Made by a program: the position numbers and the translations under genes. Of a DNA stretch of 64,000 nucleotides, positions 33,774 through 43,434 are shown in pieces (within the stretch, counting starts at the first letter, position 1; every line of letters starts with the position of its first letter). Below the pieces are notes generated by a model. It ran no database searches. It was not told the origin of the DNA and saw only the letters and a list, made by a program, of their open reading frames with translations. Origin of the DNA: Hyphomicrobiales bacterium (GTDB lineage: Bacteria > Pseudomonadota > Alphaproteobacteria > Rhizobiales > Rhizobiaceae); contig UCHD01000001.1 in the NCBI GenBank assembly GCA_900472175.1, positions 496,001 to 560,000 of the forward strand, written 5' to 3'.

Positions 33774-36728
33774 ATGCAGACGGATATGCGGCGGCTATCG
33801 GATATCGGCACATGCGCGCTGCGGCCGATGAGCCAGACGGATGCGAAGTCTGTGCTTTCGAGCCTCAAGGATATTGCAAAGAGCCATCCGCCGATCGCCG
33901 ATCTCCTGGCTTCGGAAACACCGCTGAAGGATTTCATCGTCGCGGCACTGTCGCTCTCGCCTTATCTGCGGGACACGGCCGTTTCGCATCCGCAGGTGCT
34001 TGTGCAGGCGCTTGCCGGGCCTTTGATCCCCTATCTGGTAACCTGTGTCGAGAGGGCGCGGGATGCCTGGAATGGGTCCGACGCGGGAAAATCCGTGCCC
34101 GATGCCGAGATCATGACGCGTTTGCGCCAGGCCAAGCGGGATATCGCCTTTGCGATTGCCCTTGCCGATCTCTCCCGGATTTTCGATGCCCGCGAGACAA
34201 CGCGCTGGCTGAGCGATTTTGCCGGTGCTTCGGTATCGGCCACCATCGACCACCTGCTGTTGAGCGCCCATGACGCAGGCAAGCTGAATGTCGTCGATAC
34301 CGCGCATCCGAGTGACCGGTCGGGCGTGGTCGTGCTCGGCATGGGAAAGCTCGGCGCCTTCGAGCTGAATTATTCGTCGGATATCGACCTCGTGGTCTTT
34401 TATGAGCCGCATGCGCCGCTGATCACGTCCCGCGACGACGCGCCGGAGACGTTCGCCCGGTTGCTCCGCCGCCTGATCCGCATCCTGCAGGAGCGTACTG
34501 GCGACGGCTATGTGTTCCGGACCGACCTGCGCCTGCGTCCCGATCCTGGGGCGACGCCGCTTGCCATCCCGGTCGAGGCGGCGATGCTTTATTATGAAAG
34601 CCGGGGCCAGAACTGGGAGAGGGCGGCCTTCATCAAGGCGCGGCCGGTGGCCGGCGACCTCAAGGCGGGCGAGGCCTTCCTGCGGGAACTGACCCCGTTC
34701 ATGTTCCGCAAATATCTCGACTATGCGGCGATTGCCGACATCCACTCGATCAAGCGGCAGATCCACGCCCATAAGGGGCATGGCGAGATCGCTGTCAAAG
34801 GCCACAACATCAAGCTTGGCCGGGGCGGCATCCGGGAAATTGAATTTTTCGTCCAGACGCAGCAATTGATCGCCGGCGGACGCATGCAGGAATTGCGGCT
34901 GCGCGCCACCGAGCCGATGCTGCATGGTTTGGCCCGGGCCAACTGGATCGACGCGGAAACCGCCGAAGAACTGATTTCCGCCTACTGGTTCCTGCGTGAT
35001 GTCGAGCACCGGGTGCAGATGGTGCGCGATGAGCAGACGCATGTTTTGCCGACTACAGACGCTGAACTGAAGCGCATCGCCTACATGATGGGCTTTGCCG
35101 ATGTCCCGGCGTTTTCGGCCGAATTGTCGCGTACGCTCAAGACGGTGGAGCGGCGTTATGCGCAACTGTTCGAGCAGGAAGCGAAGCTCTCGACCGAGAC
35201 CGGAAATCTGGTCTTTACCGGGCAGAGAGACGATCCGGATACGTTGGAGACACTAAAAAAGCTTGGTTTCGACCGGCCGCAGGACATTTCCAGAACCATT
35301 CGCACCTGGCATTATGGCCGCTATCGGGCAACGCAATCGGTAGAGGCCCGCGAGCGGCTGACCGAGTTGACGCCGGAGCTTTTACGCGTGTTCGGGCAGA
35401 ACAAGCGCGCCGATGACGCCCTGTTGCGCTTCGATCAGTTTATTGCCGGGCTGCCGGCCGGCATCCAGCTGTTCTCGCTGCTTGGTAACAATCCGGGGCT
35501 TCTGTCGCTGATCGTCAATATCATGTCCTCAGCACCACGGCTGGCAGATATCATCGCCAGCAAGCCGCATGTGTTCGATGGAATGCTCGATCCCCGCCTT
35601 CTCGCCGAACTGCCGACGCGGGATTATCTGGCGGAGCGGATCAAAGGCTTTCTGGCAACCGCCCGGCACTATGAAGAGATACTCGACCGTTTGCGGATCA
35701 TTGCCTCCGAGCAGCGGTTCCTGATCGGTATCCGGCTGCTGACCGGCGTCATCACCGGCGTCCAGGCGGGGCATGCGTTTACCGATCTGGCCGACCTGAT
35801 CCTGACGGCCGCCCTGGACGCCGTCTTACATGAGGTGGAATCGGCACATGGCAAATTCCCCGGCGGCCGCGTTGCGGTTATCGGCATGGGTAAGCTCGGC
35901 AGCCATGAGCTGACTGCGGGCTCGGACGTCGATATCATCCTGCTCTATGACCATGATGATGAGGCGGGCGAATCCGACGGTGCCAAGCCGCTCGATTCCG
36001 TTCGCTATTTCACTCGCGTCACGCAGAGGCTGATCTCGGCCCTTTCGGCTCCTATGGCCGAAGGCGTGCTCTACGAGGTCGACATGCGGCTGCGCCCCTC
36101 CGGCAACAAGGGGCCTGTCGCCACCCGCATCAACGCTTTTGCAAAGTACCAGCGCGAGGAAGCCTGGACCTGGGAGCACATGGCGCTGACGCGCGCGCGG
36201 GCGCTGTGCGGCGAGGAAAGCCTGATCGCCGACGTTGGCGGGATTTTCAAGGAAGTGCTCGGCCAAAGCCGGGATGTGGCAAAGGTGAGCGCCGACGTCG
36301 CCGAGATGCGCGGTTTGATCGACAAGGAAAAGCCGCCAAGCGATGTCTGGGATTTCAAGCTCATTCCCGGCGGACTGGTCGACATCGAGTTCATCGCGCA
36401 ATATCTTGCGCTGATCGCCCCGGCGCGTGGCGCAGCACCGCCGCCGAGCGGCACATCGACGGCCGATGTCCTGGCGCGGCTTGGTCCGGTTTTGATTGCG
36501 CCTGCCGATCTCGATACCGTGCAGGAGGCGCTGGCGCTGTTCACGGATCTTTCCCAGATCGTGCGCCTGTGCATCGAGGGTGATCTGGAACTGAAGGATG
36601 CGCCCGCTGGCCTGATCGAGCTTCTGTGCCGGGCAGGGGATGCGCCGGATATCAAGGTGCTGGAAGCTGATATCCGGCGCCTTTCGAAGGCAGTGCGCCG
36701 GATATTTCAAACGACCGTCAAACCCTGA
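33774..36728 (+). CDS. glnE: Bifunctional glutamine synthetase adenylyltransferase/deadenylylase
   Basis: A 984-residue GlnE, which adds AMP to or removes it from glutamine synthetase in response to PII and glutamine. The two nucleotidyltransferase domains are visible: GMGKLGAFELNYSSDIDLV near 189-207 (deadenylylation half) and GMGKLGSHELTAGSDVDIIL near 704-723 (adenylylation half), each with the paired Asp metal ligands. A helical linker joins them. Length is normal for the family. Alternative starts at 33786 and 33828 exist. It is convergent with the downstream kinase gene, 4 bp between their stops. Confidence 0.95.
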   Translation: MQTDMRRLSDIGTCALRPMSQTDAKSVLSSLKDIAKSHPPIADLLASETPLKDFIVAALSLSPYLRDTAVSHPQVLVQALAGPLIPYLVTCVERARDAWNGSDAGKSVPDAEIMTRLRQAKRDIAFAIALADLSRIFDARETTRWLSDFAGASVSATIDHLLLSAHDAGKLNVVDTAHPSDRSGVVVLGMGKLGAFELNYSSDIDLVVFYEPHAPLITSRDDAPETFARLLRRLIRILQERTGDGYVFRTDLRLRPDPGATPLAIPVEAAMLYYESRGQNWERAAFIKARPVAGDLKAGEAFLRELTPFMFRKYLDYAAIADIHSIKRQIHAHKGHGEIAVKGHNIKLGRGGIREIEFFVQTQQLIAGGRMQELRLRATEPMLHGLARANWIDAETAEELISAYWFLRDVEHRVQMVRDEQTHVLPTTDAELKRIAYMMGFADVPAFSAELSRTLKTVERRYAQLFEQEAKLSTETGNLVFTGQRDDPDTLETLKKLGFDRPQDISRTIRTWHYGRYRATQSVEARERLTELTPELLRVFGQNKRADDALLRFDQFIAGLPAGIQLFSLLGNNPGLLSLIVNIMSSAPRLADIIASKPHVFDGMLDPRLLAELPTRDYLAERIKGFLATARHYEEILDRLRIIASEQRFLIGIRLLTGVITGVQAGHAFTDLADLILTAALDAVLHEVESAHGKFPGGRVAVIGMGKLGSHELTAGSDVDIILLYDHDDEAGESDGAKPLDSVRYFTRVTQRLISALSAPMAEGVLYEVDMRLRPSGNKGPVATRINAFAKYQREEAWTWEHMALTRARALCGEESLIADVGGIFKEVLGQSRDVAKVSADVAEMRGLIDKEKPPSDVWDFKLIPGGLVDIEFIAQYLALIAPARGAAPPPSGTSTADVLARLGPVLIAPADLDTVQEALALFTDLSQIVRLCIEGDLELKDAPAGLIELLCRAGDAPDIKVLEADIRRLSKAVRRIFQTTVKP

Positions 36729-36732
36729 AAGG

Positions 36733-39102
36733 TTACGCCACGGCCAGTGTGGCCTTGGCCTCCGGCACGGCGCGTGGGGCCGTGTCGGGGATACGCAGCG
36801 AAATGATCGTGCCGACATTTTCCCGGGAGTGGATCTTCATCGCGCCGCCATGCAGGTGGGTCAACGAACGCGAGATGGCGAGACCAAGGCCGGAGCCCCC
36901 CTTGCTCTTGGCGTACTGGCTCTGCACCTGTTCGAAGGGCTGGCCGATTTTCTCCAATGCCAGGCGCGGTATGCCGATGCCGGTATCGGCGATGGTCAGC
37001 GTCACGGCACCGGCGACCTTGCGGGCGCGCAGCGAGATCTTTCCGCCCTCGTTGGTGAATTTGACGGCGTTGGACAACAGGTTGAGCAGGACCTGCTTCA
37101 TGGCGCGGCGGTCGGCGGTGATCGTCAGACCGGAGGAAATCTGCTGATCGACGCAGATGTTCTTCTGCTGTGCCGGGATGGTGGTGAAACGCAGGGTTTC
37201 CTCGATCAGCGGGGCGAGATCGATCGTCTCGCGGTTGATCTTCATCTGGCCTGCCTCGATCTTCGACATGTCGAGGATATCGTTGATGACGTTGAGCAGA
37301 TGTTTGCCGCTGTCGTGGATATCGTGGGAATATTCGTCGTATTTTTCCGAGCCGAGCGGGCCGAACATCTGATTCTGCAGGATTTCCGAAAAGCCGAGAA
37401 TGGCGTTCAGCGGGGTTCGCAGCTCGTGCGACATGTTGGCGAGGAATTCGGACTTGGCCCGGTTGGCCGCTTCCGCGCGTTCCTTCTCTGCCTGGTAATT
37501 GGAGTTGGCGACGGAGAGTTCGGCCTTCTGGCGTTCCAAGGTAATGCGTGATGTCGACAGGTCGCCGATTGTGGCCATCAGGCGCCGCTCGGATTCGCGC
37601 AGGCGCACCTGGTGCCGTTTCAGCAGGGTAATGTCGGTGCCGACCGATACCAGGCCACCGTCACGGGTTCGCCGGTCGTTGATCTGCAGCCAACGCTGGT
37701 CGGCGAGCTGCACTTCCGAAGTCTGTGATTGATTGGAGCGGTCAGGATCGGCAATGCGCCGCTCGATGATCGGGCGGGCGGACGCGGCGTTGACCACGGA
37801 ACGCTCCGTCCCGGCAACCAGCACCCGGTCGGGCAGCTTGTAGGCTTGCTGATAATGGGTGTTGCACATCACCAGCCGGTCGTTCTTGTCCCAGAGCACA
37901 AAGGCCTCGGACGTACAATCGATCGCATCGGCCAGCCGCTGGTCAGCTTCTGCATAGCGCTGGGCCAGGCGATGCTGCTCGGTGACATCCATGGCGATGC
38001 CGATCAGATGCACACGGCCGGAAGCGGTGCGAATGACCTGGGCACGGGCGCGCATCCAGACATAGTGGCCATCGGCATGACGCATCCGGAAGATCTGGTC
38101 GATCTGCCGCGCATCGCCCTTGGCGATGGTGCGGGCGACCTTGTAGATGCTGCCATCATCCGGGTGCATCAGCCGCGCCGCGTCGCCGAACGACAGGACA
38201 TTGCTCTGCGGCGGCATGCCGAGCATTTCATACATCGAGCGCGACCAGAAAAGCCGGCGGTTGGGCATGTCGAAATCCCAAAGGCCGCAGCGCCCGCGCG
38301 ACAAGGCGGTTTCGACGCGCAGGTTGGATTCCGCGAAAATCTGGTCGGCGTCGCGGGCGCGCTTGGCCTGGATGTAATAGGCATAGAGCACGATCAGCAG
38401 GATTGCCGAGATCCCGGCAAAAAGGGTGACGTTGAGCGAGACTTCATCCCGCCACAGCTTCTGGATACCTGCCAGCGGCGTGGCGACCAACAGCGTTCCT
38501 GCGCCGCCGGGGACCTGCATCATCGCAACGGTATGCTCGGTACCACCGATGAAGGTCTTCATCACTGCCGAGCGTTCGCCGAAATACTGGAAAGCGGCGA
38601 CTTCCGGCGCCACGGCATTCAGCGTGCGTCCCGTATAGGCCGCGCCCTCCGGGGAGCTGGCGAAAATCCGGCCGTCATTGCGCACGGTGAGCACAAAGGC
38701 ACCATTTTCGAGCATGTCGGGCGAGAGGACTGCATTCACCCGCTGTTCGACATCCCACTTCTGGGCCTTGTCGAACAGGGCCACGCCGTTTTCCTGAAGG
38801 GCGGCACTGGCGGTGGCTGCGGCAAGGACGGTGACCTGGCGCGCACTTGCCTCCATGCGGGCATATTCGACCATGATGCCGTTGATGCGGGAAATGGCAA
38901 CGACGAGAAGAAACGCGGTGATCAGGATCGGGATCGAACGCTTGAGCAATGGCTCGGCGCCCGCAAGACGGCGCACTGCCGGCTCGGTAAAAATCCGTGC
39001 GTGCTGGATAACGTCCCGTTCCAGGCGTGAAAAACCCGGAAATCTGGGACGCAACCGCTCACCGGCTGCGCGTCCCCGCTGCGCTTCCGCCATCTTCGTC
39101 AA
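36733..39102 (-). CDS. pleC: PleC-type PAS-containing sensor histidine kinase (cell cycle)
   Basis: A 789-residue membrane kinase. Two membrane segments (about 53-75 and 223-245) enclose a periplasmic domain. Two PAS domains follow (about 268-385 and 390-505), the second with DCTSEAFVLWDKNDRLVMCN. A coiled coil leads to the H-box SEFLANMSHELRTPLNAILG with His559, a sequence characteristic of the PleC/DivJ/PdhS group acting on DivK. ATPase motifs are LLNLLSNAVKFT, DTGIGIP and GGSGLGLAIS. I recall the S. meliloti kinase next to glnE being PleC, an essential DivK-regulating protein. A CtrA-type half site lies about 100 bp upstream. Confidence 0.8.
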   Translation of the reverse strand: MTKMAEAQRGRAAGERLRPRFPGFSRLERDVIQHARIFTEPAVRRLAGAEPLLKRSIPILITAFLLVVAISRINGIMVEYARMEASARQVTVLAAATASAALQENGVALFDKAQKWDVEQRVNAVLSPDMLENGAFVLTVRNDGRIFASSPEGAAYTGRTLNAVAPEVAAFQYFGERSAVMKTFIGGTEHTVAMMQVPGGAGTLLVATPLAGIQKLWRDEVSLNVTLFAGISAILLIVLYAYYIQAKRARDADQIFAESNLRVETALSRGRCGLWDFDMPNRRLFWSRSMYEMLGMPPQSNVLSFGDAARLMHPDDGSIYKVARTIAKGDARQIDQIFRMRHADGHYVWMRARAQVIRTASGRVHLIGIAMDVTEQHRLAQRYAEADQRLADAIDCTSEAFVLWDKNDRLVMCNTHYQQAYKLPDRVLVAGTERSVVNAASARPIIERRIADPDRSNQSQTSEVQLADQRWLQINDRRTRDGGLVSVGTDITLLKRHQVRLRESERRLMATIGDLSTSRITLERQKAELSVANSNYQAEKERAEAANRAKSEFLANMSHELRTPLNAILGFSEILQNQMFGPLGSEKYDEYSHDIHDSGKHLLNVINDILDMSKIEAGQMKINRETIDLAPLIEETLRFTTIPAQQKNICVDQQISSGLTITADRRAMKQVLLNLLSNAVKFTNEGGKISLRARKVAGAVTLTIADTGIGIPRLALEKIGQPFEQVQSQYAKSKGGSGLGLAISRSLTHLHGGAMKIHSRENVGTIISLRIPDTAPRAVPEAKATLAVA

Positions 39103-39201
39103 TTCTGTAAACCCTCATGTGATTCGAAGCGCCGCTCGCTTGAACCTGACCCAATGAATCAATTGTGATTCGCCTTGTCCAGAGGAAAACGTAAAAGTTT
39201 G

Positions 39202-39209
39202 TTAACCAT
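39202..39209 (+). promoter_or_regulatory. CtrA-type half site TTAACCAT upstream of pleC
   Basis: TTAACCAT, the 8-base half site used by CtrA in alphaproteobacteria, lies about 100 bp upstream of the pleC start, between the pleC promoter region and the pepN terminator. A single 8-mer can occur by chance, so only its position beside a cell-cycle kinase makes it notable. Confidence 0.35.
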
Positions 39210-39260
39210 TTATCGTCATGGGAAAATTGCACTATTGGCGTCGGCGCTGCGGCAGAAACG

Positions 39261-39285
39261 AAAAAACCCCGCGGTTGCGGGGTTT
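39261..39285 (-). terminator. Intrinsic terminator of pepN
   Basis: Read on the minus strand: AAACCCCGC, a 4-base loop, then GCGGGGTTT running into further T residues (six in total). The stem is 9 bp. It lies 26 bp beyond the pepN stop and is a textbook Rho-independent terminator. Confidence 0.85.
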
Positions 39286-39310
39286 CTCGATCATTTCCAG
39301 TTGCTATTTC

Positions 39311-41959
39311 CTATCCCTTGAGCATGCGCTCGATGATGTCGCTGACATCGGTCGATAGTTTCGGCGTGGCCGCGATTTCACGCAGTGCGTTGCGGGCGTG
39401 CTCGGCGCGGCCGGGTTCCAGCGAGCGCCACGACCGCATCGAGGTCAGGATGCGCGCCGCCAGTTGCGGATTGCGCGGATCGATGTCGAGGATCTGGCGC
39501 GCCAGGAACCGGTAGCCTTCGCCATCGGCGCGGTTGAAGCCTGTCGGGTTAGAAAAGGCGAACGTGCCGACGAGCGCGCGCACCCGGTTCGGGTTGGAGC
39601 CGTTGAACAGCGGGTCGGCCATCAAGACCTTGACGCGGGCAAGCGCGGCTTCGCCCGGAATGGTTGCCTGGATGGTGAACCACTTGTCGATCACCAGGGC
39701 ATTTCCGGCGAACCGGGCCTTGAATGCAGCCAGGGCATCCGCCGTTTCGGCAGCATCCGGGAACCGGTGTGCAAGTATTGTCAGGGCCTGGCTGAGATCC
39801 GTCATGTTGTTGGCGGACTTGAACGCCGCGACTGCCCGGGTGGGTTCGTTTTCGGCATAAACGAGGTAGGAGAGGGCGGTGTTGCGCAGTGCCCTGCGTC
39901 CGGCACTTGCCGCATCCGGGCTGAACGGGCCGGAGACGATCATCTCATCCGCAAGTTTTTCGAACATGGCCTGGCCTGCCGTGGCGATCGCCGCCATGAT
40001 TTGCTGGCGTCCGGCGTGGATCGCATCCGGGTCGTTGTTTCCACCGATTTCGCGGGCGATATCAGCTTCGCTCGGCAGTGCCAGCGCCTGCGCTCTGAAC
40101 GCGGGTTCAAGATCACCGTCGGCGGCGGCCGCAAGCAGGGCGTCGATCAGGGCGGCGTCACATTGAACCGGTTCGCCTGCCTTGGCGCTGGCGGTGGCAG
40201 CGACGAGATTCGGTAAGGCAAGGTCGTTCAGGGCCTGCCAGCGGGCAAACAGATCGCTCTCATGCTTGGCGATATGGGCGCGATCAGCGGCCGTTTGTTC
40301 GAAATGCAGGTTGATCGGCGTCGAGAAACCGCGATTCAACGACAGGGCTGGGCGTGACGTGATGCCACCGAACACGACCGTCTGATTGCGCTCGATGAGA
40401 TGCAGCACGTCACCGGTCATCTCGGCGCCGGTGACGGAGGTGACCTTCGCTTCCGAGCCATCCTCCAGCAGGAGCCCGATGCGCAAGGGGATATACATCG
40501 GCTCCTTGGCGCTCTGGCCGGGCGTCGGCGGCACCATCTGCTCAAGCGACAGCGTCAGCGTCTGTTTGGCGGCATCATAGGCTGTCGAGGCGCTAACCAG
40601 CGGTGTACCTGCCTGATGGTACCAGAGTGAAAACTGGGTGAGGTCGCGCTTGCTGACTTCGGCAAAGCAGGCGACGAAATCCTCGATGGTCACGGCCTGT
40701 CCGTCATGGCGGTCGAAGTAAAGATCCATGCCCTGCTTGAAGAGATCGGCACCGAGCAAGATGGCGATCATCCGGGTGACTTCGGAACCCTTTTCGTAAA
40801 CGGTGGTCGTGTAGAAGTTGTTGATTTCCCGGAATTTTGTCGGGCGGACCGGGTGCGCCAGCGGACCGGCATCTTCCGGAAACTGTTCGGCTTTCAGATG
40901 GCGGACTTCGGCGATGCGCTTGACGGTACGCGAGCGCTGGTCGGCCGAGAATTCGTGATCGCGATAGACCGTGAGGCCTTCCTTCAGGCAAAGCTGGAAC
41001 CAGTCGCGGCAGGTGATGCGGTTGCCGGTCCAGTTGTGAAAATATTCGTGCGCGATGATCGCCTCGATATTGGCGTAATCGGCATCGGTCGCGGTTTCCG
41101 GGTCGGCAAGCACATACTTGTCATTGAAGACGTTCAGTCCCTTGTTCTCCATGGCGCCCATGTTGAAGTCGGAGACGGCGACAATCATGAAGATATCGAG
41201 ATCGTATTCGCGGCCGAACCGTTCCTCGTCCCACTTCATGGAGCGCTTCAGCGCATCCATTGCGTAAGATGCGCGCGGCTCCTTGCCGTGTTCGACATAG
41301 ATTTTCAGCGTGACTTCGCGGCCGGACAGGGTGGTGAAGGTGTCCTCGACCACGCCCAGGTCGCCGGCGACCAATGCGAACAGGTAGCTTGGCTTCGGGT
41401 GAGGATCGAACCAGGCAGCGAAATGCCGGCCATCGCCCATGCCGGCGCCACCGAGATAGTTGCCGTTGGAGAGCAGCAGCGGCGCGGTTGCCTTGTCGGC
41501 GATGATGTTGACCGTGTAGACGGCAAGCACATCCGGGCGGTCCGGGAAATAGGTGATACGCCGGAAGCCTTCGGCTTCGCACTGCGTGCAGTAGACATTG
41601 CTGGTGCGGTAGAGGCCCATCAGCGTGGTGTTGGCCTCTGGATTGATCTCGGTGGTAATCGTTACCTCGAAGGGTGCCGTTGCCGGAAGGCTGCGGATCG
41701 TCAGCGTATCGTCCGCCGCATCGTAGTTCGTAGCCGGAATCTCTTCCTGGTCAAGCAACAGGCCCGTCATCTTCAGTTCGTCGCCGTCGAGGATCAGCGG
41801 CGCATCGGCGCTTACCCCCTCGCGGCGGTGGAAGATGAGCCGGGCTTCGACCTTGGTTTCGGTGGGATCGAGTTCGAAGGTGAGGTCCACCCTCTCGAGG
41901 ACAAAATCCGTCGGCCGGTAGTCTTCCAGATGAATGATCGCGCCCGTATCTGTCCGCAT
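39311..41959 (-). CDS. pepN: Aminopeptidase N (M1 zinc metallopeptidase)
   Basis: An 882-residue M1 aminopeptidase removing N-terminal residues from peptides in the cytoplasm. The exopeptidase motif GAMEN lies near 268 and the zinc site HEYFHNWTGN starts at His304, with the third ligand Glu in LKEGLTVYRDHEF. The N-terminal beta domain and C-terminal helical domain are complete. I take the ATG at 41959 (MRTDTGAIIHLEDY), the usual family start; an upstream ATG at 42073 would add 38 residues. Confidence 0.94.
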   Translation of the reverse strand: MRTDTGAIIHLEDYRPTDFVLERVDLTFELDPTETKVEARLIFHRREGVSADAPLILDGDELKMTGLLLDQEEIPATNYDAADDTLTIRSLPATAPFEVTITTEINPEANTTLMGLYRTSNVYCTQCEAEGFRRITYFPDRPDVLAVYTVNIIADKATAPLLLSNGNYLGGAGMGDGRHFAAWFDPHPKPSYLFALVAGDLGVVEDTFTTLSGREVTLKIYVEHGKEPRASYAMDALKRSMKWDEERFGREYDLDIFMIVAVSDFNMGAMENKGLNVFNDKYVLADPETATDADYANIEAIIAHEYFHNWTGNRITCRDWFQLCLKEGLTVYRDHEFSADQRSRTVKRIAEVRHLKAEQFPEDAGPLAHPVRPTKFREINNFYTTTVYEKGSEVTRMIAILLGADLFKQGMDLYFDRHDGQAVTIEDFVACFAEVSKRDLTQFSLWYHQAGTPLVSASTAYDAAKQTLTLSLEQMVPPTPGQSAKEPMYIPLRIGLLLEDGSEAKVTSVTGAEMTGDVLHLIERNQTVVFGGITSRPALSLNRGFSTPINLHFEQTAADRAHIAKHESDLFARWQALNDLALPNLVAATASAKAGEPVQCDAALIDALLAAAADGDLEPAFRAQALALPSEADIAREIGGNNDPDAIHAGRQQIMAAIATAGQAMFEKLADEMIVSGPFSPDAASAGRRALRNTALSYLVYAENEPTRAVAAFKSANNMTDLSQALTILAHRFPDAAETADALAAFKARFAGNALVIDKWFTIQATIPGEAALARVKVLMADPLFNGSNPNRVRALVGTFAFSNPTGFNRADGEGYRFLARQILDIDPRNPQLAARILTSMRSWRSLEPGRAEHARNALREIAATPKLSTDVSDIIERMLKG

Positions 41960-42464
41960 TGTTTGTCCCGCTTGCATCATCCGCTGCGCCCAGACGCTGG
42001 CGATGAGGCTTGTCTCGATGAAGAGGCTGCGCAGAAGATGCGAAGCTTCCGGTGTGATCGCAAGGCGGTTCATTTCGCTGACATATGCCGTTTTCCGGCA
42101 AGTCTGATCTGTCCCATTCCTTGCTTGTTCAGAGACTTACGAAATTCGCCCTAACAATATTTAAACCAGTCGTGTATTTTTGGCACAGGTTTCAGATTTT
42201 TACAGCCCGCTACCAGTCTTCTTGGTTCCGGAGCGCAGTTTCGGCTGTCGGATTGCTTGGCGGCGTTTCTGCTTGCCCATTCCGGTCGAGACTAGGGTAA
42301 CGCCATCGACGCATCAAATATTTCCGCTACCCATCACGAAAATTGATGCCTCTTTCGAATATCGCGGGTTAAGGTGACAGGGTCTAAGCGACGGATTCTC
42401 CGCTCGCATATTTTCCCCGCAGCCTGTCGTTTCCCTTGATTTCCGGCCCGCTGCCCTCAGTCCG
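41960..42464. other. Intergenic region between pepN and the EamA transporter gene
   Basis: About 500 bp between divergent genes. No convincing protein gene is seen; short open frames here lack ribosome sites and family resemblance. It is AT-richer around 42130-42200 and probably holds both promoters. I see no strong hairpin or known riboswitch pattern. Confidence 0.5.
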
Positions 42465-43418
42465 ATGAGTGCGACCCGCATGGATTCCGAATTCCCCCAC
42501 CCGATGAAGGGCATTACCCTCAAGGTTCTGTCCGTGCTGGTCTTCGTCTGCATGTCGACACTGATCAAGGCGGCGGGAACGGAGATCGCCACCGGCCAGA
42601 TCACCTTTTATCGCTCGGCTTTCGCGATGGTGCCGATCCTCGGCTATCTCGCCGTCAAGGGACATCTGCGCACGGCTTTCCACACCAAGGATATTTTCGG
42701 CCATCTGGCACGCGGCTTCATCGGCATCCTGGCGATGAGCTTTGGGTTTTACGGTCTGGTACACCTGCCGCTGCCCGAAGCAATCGCGATCGGTTACGCC
42801 ATGCCGCTGCTGGCCGTCGTCTTCGCGGCGGTGTTTCTCAAGGAAACCGTGCGGGTCTATCGCTGGTCTGCCGTGCTGATCGGACTCGTGGGGGTGATGA
42901 TCATCACATGGCCGAGGGTAACGCTGCTGCGCGATGGTGGTTTTGGCTCGCAGGAGGCGCTCGGTGCGCTGGCCGTGCTTCTCTCGGCCGCGCTCGGCGC
43001 AATCGCCATGGTGCTGGTGCGCAAGCTGATCGCCAAGGAAAAGACCCACACGATCGTGTTGTATTTCTCCCTCTCGGCCTCCTGTTTCTCGCTGCTGACG
43101 CTTCCGTTCGGCTGGGAGCCGTTGCCGCTGAGTTCGTTTCTGCTTTTGATGGGAGCGGGATTTTGTGGCGGCGTTGCGCAAATTCTTCTGACGCAGAGCT
43201 ATCGTTATGCCGACATGTCGACGATTGCGCCGTTCGAATATACTTCGATCCTGCTTGGGCTGCTGATCGGCTATTTCCTGTTCGACGAGGTGCCGACAGG
43301 CGTCATGCTGGTCGGCACGGCGATCGTCGTCGGTGCTGGCATTTTTATCATTTTCCGCGAACACCAGCTCGGTCTCGAGCGCCGGGGCGCGCGCAAGCAT
43401 ATCACCCCGCAGGGGTGA
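42465..43418 (+). CDS. EamA/DMT-family transporter
   Basis: A 317-residue inner-membrane exporter of the drug/metabolite transporter superfamily. It has ten hydrophobic segments in two EamA repeats, with landmarks QITFYRSAFAMVPIL in the first and ADMSTIAPFEYTSILLGLLI in the second. The substrate cannot be told from sequence. The start could also be the ATG at 42480 (MDSEFPHPMKG), which gives the more usual N-terminus. It is convergent with the MFS gene, 16 bp between their stops. Confidence 0.9.
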   Translation: MSATRMDSEFPHPMKGITLKVLSVLVFVCMSTLIKAAGTEIATGQITFYRSAFAMVPILGYLAVKGHLRTAFHTKDIFGHLARGFIGILAMSFGFYGLVHLPLPEAIAIGYAMPLLAVVFAAVFLKETVRVYRWSAVLIGLVGVMIITWPRVTLLRDGGFGSQEALGALAVLLSAALGAIAMVLVRKLIAKEKTHTIVLYFSLSASCFSLLTLPFGWEPLPLSSFLLLMGAGFCGGVAQILLTQSYRYADMSTIAPFEYTSILLGLLIGYFLFDEVPTGVMLVGTAIVVGAGIFIIFREHQLGLERRGARKHITPQG

Positions 43419-43434
43419 CACATTGCCCGAATGA